In this document: piece by piece, positions 1-11,100 of the stretch
How positions within the stretch are numbered: the stretch's first letter is position 1
Layout of the letters: each line of letters begins with the position of its first letter
Assembly: GCA_944472135.2 (NCBI GenBank)
Contig: OX235262.1
Coordinates: 65,782,887 to 65,846,886, forward strand
DNA from: Trichobilharzia regenti
Taxonomy: Eukaryota > Platyhelminthes > Trematoda > Strigeidida > Schistosomatidae
DNA: 64,000 bases
Reading direction: 5' to 3'
Notes under the pieces: model-generated
Databases searched by the model: none
Told to the model about the DNA's origin: nothing
Seen by the model: only the letters and a program-made list of their open reading frames with translations
Program-made: the position numbers and the translations under genes

Positions 1-223
1 GCAGTCATTATTTTTGTCTGTTGTTGGCATATTTTACTCATTTTCCTATACACTTCTTTATACAATCAGTCAGATAGGTTATAGAAATAAATAACAATAC
101 TAATATTAATAGTACTAATAATGTCTAATGATTAGCAAAACTATGCATGTATCTGCACTATTGTAAACACGCATCAATCAGCTGGCTGAAATTCACGAAT
201 TATTATCATTATTACATTAGATT

Positions 224-470
224 AGGAGGCCGCTGGGTGACATATCGCTCGCGTCAGACCATTGCTCGAGTGGTACCAGGCCGATAGAGAAGAGGCGAGT
301 GGGATGTCAGTGCAAGAGTGACATGGAGGAGATCGTGTGAAGAGGAGCTGAAACAGTACGGACTAACATGGATGCAGGTGAAAAGTACAGCAGAAGGAAG
401 ACAGAAGTGGCAAGTAGAGACGTGCAGTTTAACCCCTATGTTCTACTAGAAACCCAAGGGAACAATAATG
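224..470 (+). mobile_element. RTE/SR2-like 3' fragment
   Basis: It matches the last 250 bp of the RTE element, from GAGGCCGCTGGGTGACAT to CCCTATGTTCTACTAGAAAC and an AATAATGATAA tail. It carries the CCAGGCCGA and GCCAGTGCAA-type changes also seen at 5535-6473 and 28435-28722, so it belongs to that frameshifted subgroup. Confidence 0.8.
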
Positions 471-591
471 ATAACATTAGATTATTGGCAATATTAGTGA
501 AAATGAACCTGTATCTGACATGATTGCTCTCCGATGATTATTCTCAACTGCCTAATTGTGTTGTTTGTCTTCAAAAGAGGAAGGTCCAAGT

Positions 592-855
592 ATTGGTTTG
601 TGTAGGGATTTGATTGATTGGTTGGTGGATTTCATCATGAATTGACATCGGTTAGAGAACCAACCATTGGAAAACCAGCTAGGAATACTGGACAACTATT
701 TCTTCCTAGTTTGGGACTCTGCTTCAGCGGTACGCACCCACCGCATAGGTTCGAATTCAGGACCTTCTGATTACAAGGCGAGCTTGTAGACCGTTAAACC
801 AATGATTTTCCAATGGTCCTCTAACCGATGTTAGCTCATGATGAAATCCTGTAAT
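592..855. mobile_element. SINE-B fold-back unit
   Basis: 592-803 is a minus SINE-B (TTTCATCATGAATTGACATC, GGTTCGAATTCAGGACCTTC). 804-855 is a plus tail (TTTTCCAATGGTCCTCTAAC, TCATGATGAAATCCTGTAA). The same internal junction occurs at 50782/50783. Confidence 0.8.
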
Positions 856-860
856 ATTAA

Positions 861-1364
861 GGTTCCTTGTGATGATTACTGAAAAAAGTTAGTGTCATCA
901 GTAGTATAATACTCTATGTTCCAGTTTTACTGAATGTTTAGCAGACAACGTAGAGGTTGAAAGCAAATGTGTTAGCTATATCCCTATCAATAAAAGAAAA
1001 ACTGGGCATTCTTGCTGGTCTGTGTTCTACGTGAACTTTAGGTTTTACAACTAGAAGGATTATTGCACTCGGCTTTATTCGTGGAGTTGCCTTGTGTTAA
1101 TATCTTTTAGTGAAACGTGTATGAGACAAATATATCAAGTTATTTGGTATGGAAATCTAATGCTGAAGTGTTCGAATTCCTTAAAACGGTATTTTCAAAT
1201 TAAACTGCTTCTATTTTATATTCTCTCTCTCTGTGTCTTTAAAAGTTGTTACAATAAACTTTAGAGGAAGGAGTATAATATGCCTCTGCATACAACCTAG
1301 AATATCTACTACATCTAATTACAATAAAAATTTCAACATATTTTAGTTCATGTTCAATTTTGGT
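861..1364. other. Unassigned intergenic or intronic DNA
   Basis: AT-rich; a TCTCTCTC tract near 1222. No gene or known repeat seen. Confidence 0.6.
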
Positions 1365-1690
1365 TTTCCTGTTGTCTGACTGGATTGAAATGTTCGGCCT
1401 ATACTAACATGTCAGCTCCCTAAGCAGATGGTTTGGTGTTGCTTTTGCTGTATGGAATTCCTAGGGTGCTCATTTCGTCCTATTTGGGACTTGTCAACGG
1501 AATGTACCTGCATTTACCAGTGAATGATGGTCTTCCTATTGAGACTCGTCCTGTTTTGAAACGTTTTTAGACGATGGGCACTGATTTCAAGTTTCAGTGA
1601 GAATGCAGGTACATGCATATGACGAGTCGGAAACAGGACGAAATACTCATCTTGGATTCCACGGCTATTCACCATCTACCAAAATTACTT
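1365..1690. repeat. Sm-alpha pair, head to head, decayed
   Basis: The left half (1365-1555) is minus oriented with CATTTCGTCCTATTTGGGAC. The right half (1600-1690) is plus oriented with ATGACGAGTCGGAAACAGGA and GACGAAAT. Both hammerhead cores have changes (TTGACAA and ATGACGA for CTGANGA). Confidence 0.7.
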
Positions 1691-1735
1691 TAATACTTTA
1701 TTTCATGTAATATAAATAAACCTATCAGTACATTA

Positions 1736-2080
1736 TTATTATTACCCTTGGTTTCCTAGTGGGGCATAAACCTTCAACAGCGGATCTTCATTGCACTCTG
1801 TTCTCTGCAGTCCTATGTAGCTAGTTTCATGATTGTTCATAAACTTCTGTTTACTCCTCACACAATCTTCTGCATGTCACTCTCGGACTCTTGCCCAACT
1901 CGTCGTTTCCCCGTTTGGTTTCAACTCCAGGGCCTGGGGCGCGTGATGGTTTTCTCAGCTTATATCCAATCCATCACCATTTCTTTCTGCATATTTCTTG
2001 GGCAATAGGTCTTTGTTTCCCCCGGCGTTCGCCAGAGTTTCTTATTGTTTATCCTTTCCGATCAGCATAGAATTAACAAA
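1736..2080 (-). mobile_element. RTE/SR2-like 3' fragment, diverged
   Basis: Read on the minus strand it has the C-terminal coding end followed by a GAACCAAGG-type tail and AATAATAAT at the 1736 side. Many substitutions mark it as an older copy. Confidence 0.65.
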
Positions 2081-2719
2081 TCAATGTCACAGTAAAAAAA
2101 TATCCGACAGGTAGTGAAATTTAACGAAGTTATTCTGAAAATATCACTAATATGTTCGCATTTTTGTGAAGGAGGAATTTCTCTTCTTTTTGTATGTTAA
2201 CATGGATAATCCAAAATAGAGTTTTCGCTATTAAGCAGACAGTTTCATAACAATCGGAAGATAGAATGTTTGTTACAATACCACAAACAGTACTTAGAAA
2301 AAAAATTTATGAAAGGTGCAAACATAAGAAACAAATATTTCTGGTTTGTTTGTAATAACTTTAAATGGCATGATCTGTTTCCTTTTTCTTTTTTTTAATG
2401 GATTTTTGAAAGTGACTCTTAAGCATCCATCTATTATCACGTGTCTGTTCAGTACTTAGAGATTGACTTGCTGAGACCATTTTTGATGCTCTTCAGCAGC
2501 ACATGTTCAAAAACAATCTAAGACAAGCTCTTTTCTTGTTTTATTTTTCGATTTAACTTCTACCAAGGGTACACATGAATCAATGTCTCTTCAATTGTAG
2601 GGGTAACATGTGATAGATACGGGTTGGCTTTTAATTGTTTCAATGAACAAGATGTTAGAAGCATAACCACACCTGACATTAACTTTAGTCAATGGTGTGC
2701 TCTTAATCTTTTGTTTAAC

Positions 2720-2721
<2 letters not shown>

Positions 2722-2771
<50 letters not shown>
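2722..2771. repeat. TA dinucleotide repeat
   Basis: About 25 TA units. The open frame through it is an artefact. Confidence 0.97.
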
Positions 2772-2774
<3 letters not shown>

Positions 2775-3436
2775 CAGTGTCATTGCTCTTGATTAAAAAT
2801 TGCTTCCTTCTCAATAGTTAGTAGCATGTTAAGGTTGGTTACATATTTATAACTATCGTATTCATTGGTAAAGCTACTTAAGTAGTTTTTTTCTCTCAAA
2901 CATTTCTGTAGCATCCGGTTTGTCAACTTGAATATTTTCTGTAGGCTCTATAGAATACTGCTTAAATCAATGCTTTGCTTATTAACTAACCTGGCAAACG
3001 TTTTTGAAATCCATCTACGTACAGTGTCTTCCTGATGAACAGGTCTTTCTTGTACTGTATGCTGTTATCGTGGAAAGTGAATCTACCACAGTCCTCATGT
3101 CTCATGATTTCACATTTTTCTATGCACTTTTGAAAAGTTCAAGCAATTATATGCTGGGGTCTAAATAAGTTAAAATGATAAATGTCATTTGCGTTTCTAA
3201 AGTAGTCTCCTCATTTGTATTTTTCAATTATGTTACCTCAAGACTAACTGTAAAAAATATATTCCAATACAAAATTCAAGGACTACGCATTATCGCCTTT
3301 TCTTTTTGTCAACGTAACGTTTTGGTTACACTGAAAACGGATAACTTCAGTAATATAAAAAGACAAGATGTTTAACTCCAGTGTATTTATGCAGTGGAGA
3401 TGAATTTGTTAACAACTAAGAAGTATTTGTTTTTAG

Positions 3437-3800
3437 TTGATGGTAGCTAGCAGTGGATTCCTCAGGATGCGCATCTCGTCCTGTTTTGGATTCGTCAACT
3501 GGATTTACATGTACTCAAACGTTAAAGCACTATCCATTAGGTCATAAGGACCATCTCTTGTAAAACAGTTATCAGTTATTATTTATTTTGAGGTTGATTT
3601 TCATTTCTTTTTTGATTGATTATGTCGGGTTGAAATGCTTCGTCTCTGTTGACGTGTCAGCGTTTGAAACGATGGACGTAGTGTTCGAGTGTCAGTGGGA
3701 ACACCGTCACTCGTTAGAAATGCAGACACTTATAGCGGACAAGTGACAAATAAAACGAAATGCGCATCCTGCGGATTCCACTACTAGACACTATGAACTA
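3437..3800. repeat. Sm-alpha pair, head to head, decayed, with spacer
   Basis: The left part (3437-3540) has GCGCATCTCGTCCTGTTTTG in minus orientation. The right part (3600-3800) has AAAACGAAATGCGCATCCTG in plus orientation. Neither core is intact, and a spacer separates the halves. Confidence 0.65.
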
Positions 3801-4238
3801 AAAATAACTTCATATTAATCCGGAGGCATATCAACAGAATAATGTACTACATATTTCTGCCTTTCTGTTTTGTCTTGATGTTCGATGTGGATTCGTGTAT
3901 TTACTTCATACCGCATATTATCAGGTAGGTACAATATTCAGCGGGGAAATCATAAGAGCGATAAATCTTTGCTTTCTTAACTTCCTTTGTACGATACTTA
4001 ATACTGGCTGATATGAATTAGGAAGAATCACTCATGCACACCTTGTTTTTATGGTTGGAATCGTACTCATTAATGGTATTTTCGGAGTAACTTTTAGAGC
4101 CCAGCCACTTTAAACTACCTTGATTGTTTCACTGTGTTTTCGCGAACTGGTATATATGGTTTCCAAAGTTTAAATCCCTTCGGTCTGATTAGTTAATACT
4201 GTTGGGTGGTTGATGTGAATGATTACTAACTGCTTATA

Positions 4239-4490
4239 TCGATCAGTGTGTGTCGACGGCACAACGGATAGGACGTTCGCCGACCGTGCACGTAATCTGA
4301 GGTTCGATTCCCGGCCGACGCACTCCTTTACCTCGCTAAGCCACCAATACAAAAGCTGGTAGAGAAGAAAGATTGGGCATGAGGCTAGTAACCCCATCCT
4401 GTAAAAATAATCACCACTGCTACAGAAACTTCAAGCGTCTAGCTTGAAGCCCTCTGTTCCACTGGGAACGCGAAGGAATTAATAATAATA
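4239..4490 (+). mobile_element. SINE-A
   Basis: The tRNA-like head (GAGGTTCGATTCCCGGCCGA as box B) is followed by the body TTTACCTCGCTAAGCCACCA and tail GTCTAGCTTGAAGCCCTCTG, then AATAATAATAA. ATATCGATCAGT before and ATATCAGTCAGT after may be a decayed target-site duplication. Confidence 0.85.
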
Positions 4491-4763
4491 ATAATAATAT
4501 ATCAGTCAGTAGCGTATTATCGTACAGTTAACTTGTTACTGTTTGTTGTGTTAAGCAGGTTGTATATTACGCTGTAAAGGCTTCTTTCTTGTTTATAAAT
4601 GAAACCATTATGGCATCTTATTGGGGTATGTGATTTCTGTTGACGTGAAATTTAAGCTGATTGCATAATGTATATTGATGTTAAGTTTACTAATTGAAAG
4701 TTTTATGGTAATATTTGTATCTTCTGTCTTTTTTTTACAAAAATTATTACATAACCAAATCAG

Positions 4764-5105
4764 AATTAAATGACAGGTTATTTGAACAATTAGCTGAAGT
4801 GCCAAAATTTGAATCGAACGCCTATGAATCTTCATCATCATTATTACCATTTTGTGAGGAGTCCAATTCATCTGAAGGTGAAATAAAACGTCATTATGCT
4901 GAAAAATTAAAGTTACTCAAAAAACAATTGAAAGCATTAAATGAACAACTACAGACAACACGTTATGTAATGAATAAATTAGAACTTTATGGTATACCAA
5001 TAGGTGTATCACCAAAGGAATATGTTAAACAATTTATTAATTCAAGGCGTAAATCATTTATGAGTACTGCTTCAACTGCTTCACCAGTATTAAAACCGAA
5101 GACAA
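4764..5105 (+). CDS. TMCC: TMCC-like gene, first visible exon (N-terminal coiled coil)
   Basis: The frame encodes an acidic and Ser-rich start, then a charged heptad-like helix with KLKLLKKQLKALNEQL, then YGIPIGVSPKEYV and a basic RRKS stretch. The donor GTTAGT follows at 5106, leaving one codon base that joins the next exon. A T-rich tract precedes two possible acceptors, CAG at 4761-4763 and CAG at 4774-4776, so the exon starts at 4764 or 4777. There is no suitable Met after the acceptor, so upstream exons are expected outside the window. A Met at 4715 is in frame, but it lies in the pyrimidine tract and is a less likely start. Helix composition fits the first coiled coil of TMCC proteins. 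Confidence 0.72.
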
Positions 5106-8100
5106 GTTAGTTTACTTAATTATTTAATATTATTTGATGATTTATTTATTATATTTATTGTTACTATGATTGATTTTTTCAGAACAGATATTGGAAAAGT
5201 GGAAGAGTGACCAACCAGTACCTCACGCCATTATTATTATTATTATTCATTCCTTGAGTTCCGAGTGGAACATACAACTTCACTGGCACATCGCTATTTC
5301 ATTCTATTCTTTGTTCTGTTTTTCATTTATGACTGGTCCCACGACTGTCCATAAATCTTCATTTCCCGTTATAATCTCCTCCATGTCACCATTGGATGCT
5401 CAACCCGTCACTTTTCATCTGAGTTCCATTTAAAAACCCGACATGTGTGATTTGTCACTTGACTGACTCCTCAGCTTACGTTCAATCCTTCTCCACTTCC
5501 ATCTTTATATTTATCCAGCAGCATGTTGTTGGCCTCCAAGAAGACCTGGATTTTGCGGATGACTTATGTTTGATGTCACACCAAATCGAAGACTTACAAG
5601 CGAAAACCGACAAACTGGTCGAAGAAGCAGCCGGCGAAGACAGGACTCCAAGTGAACCAAGACAAGGCGGAGGTTATGAAAACAACCAACCAACAACAAC
5701 AATAACAGTAGCAATATCCAGCGCCAGTCACCATCAACGGGTGGGATTTGAAAGAGGTTACTTCATTCATTTACTTATCTAGGGAGCATTGTCTCAACTG
5801 CAGGCAGTCGGAACGGACGAGGATGTCAAATCGAGAATCGGGAGAAACACATTCATCAACCTGAAACCAATCTGGAAATCTTCGTCACTCAGCCAGCATC
5901 AACAACAAAATCCGGTCGGATTTTCAATACAAACGTCAAGTAAGTCAGTTCTTCTATACGGATCAGAAACTTGGCGGGCGGGCGGGTCACAAAGAATATT
6001 TCCAACAGCCTGTTGCAGACGTTACCTTTATCAACCACTAACTGTCTTCGCTGGATCTATACTGAAGATCAGATGGCCGGCCGGGCCGGAAAGAATCACC
6101 AACAAGAAACTATGGCTGGGAACAAACAAACAAACAAACGAAACAAGAACCAATCGCCAACCAACAAATATGCAGGAGAAAGTGGATGGAGATGGATTGG
6201 ACACTCGCTCGCTGAGGAGGCCGCTGGGTGACATCGCGCGCGCGCGTCAGACCACTGCTCGAGTGGAACCAGGCCGAAAGGGAAGTACTCGGCGAGTGGG
6301 TCGCCAGTGCAAGGGTGACATGGAGGAGATCGTATGAAGAGGAGTTGAAAGAGTATGGACTGACATGGATGGAGGTGAAAGGTACAGTAGAAGGAAGACA
6401 GAAGTGGCAAGTGGAGACGTGCATTTGAAGCCCTATGTTCCACTAGGAACCCAAGGAAACCATAATAATAATTTTGTTGGCCGGTTAGCTGCCGGAGTTC
6501 CTTTGTTGCTTATCCTTGCTGGTTGGTCATTTTAGCTTCGGTACCGAACCAGTGAATGCAGATGTTGATGAGAGTCTGCAACAGGCTGTTGGAAATAGTT
6601 TTGGTAACGCGCCTAATCTCTGACTCTTTGGTAATGTGATATCAACTCGAATTAATCGAAAAAATTAAGTAATTATGTAACTAACAATATCAGAATACAG
6701 TTAGTTATGGCATTTCGAGAATAATTTCGCTTCCCTCCTGAATATACAAAAGTTCAGTGGAAAATATCCTACGGTAGTTCTATTTAGGAAGCTTATTAGT
6801 CCAAGCAGTTTCTACACATTTATTTATTTTTATATCAAAAATTAATTTTGTCAGACAACCATTAAATACTATTATGTATTTTCCACTGCTAGTCATTACC
6901 AAGCAAAATAAGTTTAGATTGAGAGTATTAACTTTCCAATGAAAAAATATGGTGTGAAAAAATCTTTGTTATATTTATAAATCTAATTAATGCTATTATG
7001 CTGGGAAGTCGTGACCAGTCTAGGTAGAGCAGGTCGGGCGGGAGGACGAATACTCCCTGAAGACATTGGTTAGTGGTCGTGCTATGTTGTTAATTGGCAG
7101 AAGCTGGAATTCATGGGCTATTAGATCGTGTCCAAGTGGCTTAATGGTCTATAAGCTCGCCTTCTAAACCAGAAGGTGTTGGGTTCGAACCTCTCTGGTT
7201 GAGGTGTCCCAAACTAGAACGAAACAGCTGTCCAGTACTCCCAGCTGGTTTTCCAGTGGTTTTCTAACCGATATCAGCTTATTATGGAATCCTGTAACTA
7301 ATGCTGTTCTCTTGGATTTTATCAAATTTTGATTTTCCAACTGAAATTGAACCTATCAATCCTTGTCCTCAACCGAATATTTACAAACACAGCATACATT
7401 ATGCGCCACACGAAATCTCATATTTTGTGCCAGGGTTTAGATATTGCTGCGATGCCGAGAGAGAAGCAAGTAGGTGTCTTTAGGGGCCAACCCTCTTCCC
7501 TCCAGTCTTTAACTTGAAGTTTGATCCACAAGGCCAGTGGAGCTGCGCTCCCACGGTTGCTGGTGGGCAAAGCAGGTTCATATCTCATTCTGTTTGTTTA
7601 GCGTGAGGGATTCCCGGCCTACTTAGGTGGACCGGCATGTCAAACAGTTCGCTCGTAAGCGCCATACATTCACATTCTCTCTTTCACCGTTGTGAGGAAC
7701 ATCTACGCCGCGTCAGGGTAGTACTAAGGTGGGGATAATAGCAGACTCCAGTGTTTTTATGTCATGGATTCATTTTGTTCCTGTGTATTTATAATGAGTT
7801 GGGTATCCAGGGATGACATGTTGGAGATCATATGAGGAGGAAATGTAAGATTATAGGCGATTGGATAGCCAATTAAAAAAGACTGCGGAGAACAGAATGA
7901 AATGGTGATGTGTTGCTGCGGCACTACTATGTTCTAGCTGTAACTGAAGGGATTGATAATAATATGAAATTAATTCTAATTCCAATCTCTTTCATACTGA
8001 ATTGGTGTAATACATGTTGTACCGCCGTTATTTATGTAATCAAGATTTTTGTTTTAAATTATTTTCTACTCAGCCTTACCCAGCACATCTAATACTGGTA

Positions 8101-11100
8101 ATCTTCCAAATGACAATACTGCAGCATCAGGATTAATATCATCCGACGATGTATGCCGTAGTCATCAGTTGGCTAAAACTCTTCCAGCACGAACATCTAA
8201 TCCAAACATTGATTCCTGTAAACTACCAACACGTCAATCGAATACCATGCCGGCTAAATGTATTCATGAGACTAAAGTATTTAATACAGATACTATATTT
8301 AATCTTGCACAATCTTCTATTGGTAGTCAATCCTTGTATACTTCAGATGCAAAGCCTATACAATCTTCTCAATCGTCATCAATGTCAACAACATCATATA
8401 CACCATATAAACCTGAATTAAGTGGTCCAATTATGTCGACATGTACTACTACTTCTGCTGCTGCTTCTTCTTCCAATTCTACTAAAACACCATTAACTTC
8501 TCATCCTACAGCACCGCATTTGTTTCCGCATTTATCACCAAATGAACATGTTGTTTATGATGATTATACAACGAAAATACCTAGTACTCCTTCAAATACT
8601 CGTATGTTGAATACAGTACGAACAGGTTTAGGGTAAGTGATGTTTACATTTGTATTCCTTCACATTCCCAGTGGAGCATACGGCTTCAAGCTAGAGGCTT
8701 AAAGTTTCTGTAGCAGTGTTTAATTTTACAGGATTGGGTTGCTAGCCTTATGCCCAACCTTTCCTCTTCACCAGCTTTACTTCTATCTGAGTGCGTCGGC
8801 AGGGAATCGAACCCCGGGCCAAGTTAGGACTCTCGATGACCATGCACATTGTCTGGGGTTCGAGCCCACACCGGCGCACAACAGATATCTATGGTCGGCC
8901 TGCGAAATTTGGGCTACCGATATCCACGCTGAAAATTCCATACTTGTACCAAAAATACAGTGTGGGATCAAGCTGTTACCAAAAATAAAAAAAAGTACAT
9001 GGTAGGCGAGCGTCTTAACCGCTATGCCACCGACGCACCCAAGACATGATGTAAAATAAACACATGCTACGCTTTATATTGTTTAACCACCTGATAAAAG
9101 AATAAAAAAGGATGTAATGCGTTATTCATTTTCTTATTTTGTATGCTATCTATTTAAGATTTTGAGCTTAGATAGAAACACCTTCGTGGTATCATTATTA
9201 TTATTTTTGTTATTATGGCTTAATTCCACACTGTATTTTTAGTAGAAGTACGGAATTTTCAGCATGTGATATCGGTAGCTCAAATTTTGCAGGCCGACTA
9301 TTCTATATCAGGTGTGCGTCGTCAGGGGATCGAAACCCGGATCATGTGCATGGTTGCCGAGAGTCCTAACCTCTATGCCACCGACTGACTGACGGAATGA
9401 GTTTTAACTTAAAGCTTTGCATAGAAGTGCAGCAATTCCAGTTACGACTTCTTATGTAGCACACAAAGGTTGGGAAAAGAAAGCGAAAACAAAAATCAAA
9501 AGAAATACCAGGCACAGAAATGTTTGGGAGAAAGAATAGTAACATGGAGAAAAATTAGCACTTAGTGGATAAGATACATTGTAACCTGTGAGAATGCATT
9601 TACTCCATTGACAATGGTTTTGAGTCATATCACCGTTCGTCTCAAGTCATTGGATCTTAGCAACCTGAGACTGCACCTTAGGGGTTGGTGCCAAGTTTCA
9701 ACTTATCCACTCCTAAGTGTTTTCCAACTTACTTCTATGGAGGAAGGCGGTAGACCGGACATGTATAACATGTGTCCTAGTCATCTTGAACTGCGTGGCT
9801 TCACAACCCGAATGGTTGACTTTCCCCCTTTAGCTTACATTCTGTCCCTAATCTCAACATTACTCACTATATAATAACATTTAATACGGGAGAAAGAATG
9901 CAAATTTGAGGGTGTTTTACTGACATACCTCGGCATGTTTCATCTTAGATTAATAAATATGCATTAAATCGCAAACATTGTATTTAAATATAGTTTTGAA
10001 GAGTTCGTTTGTAAGGATTTGACTGATTTTAAGTTTAATCATTTATCGATGTCAGTTAGAGGATCATTGAAAACCGGAGAGTAGTGGATAACCGTTTCGT
10101 CCTAGTTTAGGACGTTTTAGCAGTTTTAGAGCTTTTATAAACGATAAACATCGGATGTATATAATTTCATCTATTTTTAATGCATATTTTGTATACCAGG
10201 CCTCAAATCTGTTCTTCTTCAGTCATATGATTCAATTTTTATCACAAAAAAAAATAACTCATAACTGACACCTTCATGTGATTGACTAACTGACTGTAAA
10301 TATTCCCTTGTAGATTATAATCTTAACAACTTTGACTTCCATTTTCTGTGAATCATTCGCTATATAGAATGAGGAAAAGCAAGGTTGTAGCGCAGATTTC
10401 ATTCTTTTTTTTTCTTTCTCACTTACACTCAATTTGAAAGTTTTGTATATTGAGAAGTTATTATGATTCTTAATTTATTACTTTTGCTAGCTCATCAGGG
10501 AATACACTAACTGTTATAACTAGCCGCATGGTTATACACGGATATTAACTGTTTGTTATCACTACTATTATATAATTCTTAGTTCATTTCCATAGACGAT
10601 TAATTAGTGGCGGGGTGGGGGGAGGGGAGGGGAGGAGGGCTAGCACTAGCGATAAATTACTGGAGAAGTGTATTAAAAAGCAGGAGAGCCGTATGCATAC
10701 AGCAAACCTGAGAGCATATAGTTTGTTTTTTTCCAAGACAGAAGGCATTTCAAAAAAAAAGTATTAAATTGACTAGTTAACTGCCAGCTTATCTTTTAAT
10801 TCATTTTTAGCACGGAGTAGATTCTGACTAGTCGGTTTCCCGACTGAACCCATTCATTAAAAGAGTGAAGTTATTGCATAAAAAAAACTTGCTGCCCTGT
10901 AGTCTCAATATACTTGGATATAAGTAGGATGGAAGCGGCCAATTACTATTTGAGTTTCCTTGGGTAGTTGACTTCATATGATTTTGTGTTACCTGCTTAA
11001 TTGAATGGTGTAATCATATGAAATGTTATGTTTGGCTGTTCCAAAGGGGTGTCATATCAACTTCTTTTTTTTCTACACAGCTGGAATATCCGCCTTAGCA

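Larger units (their letters stand above)
2081..4238. other. Mostly unassigned AT-rich DNA
   Basis: Apart from the TA tract at 2722 and the Sm-alpha pair at 3437-3800 I see nothing. The frame at 3175-3375 has no coding character. Confidence 0.55.

Noticed and set aside
2624..2821. ORF of 65 codons
   Set aside because: It consists mainly of a YI run from a TA microsatellite; the same holds for frames at 36560-36764.
4608..4871. Minus-strand ORF over the first visible exon
   Set aside because: It is antisense to the coiled-coil exon, which has splice sites and coding logic on the + strand.
5789..6428. Overlapping ORFs on both strands
   Set aside because: All are out-of-frame or antisense readings of the frameshifted RTE copy at 5535-6473.
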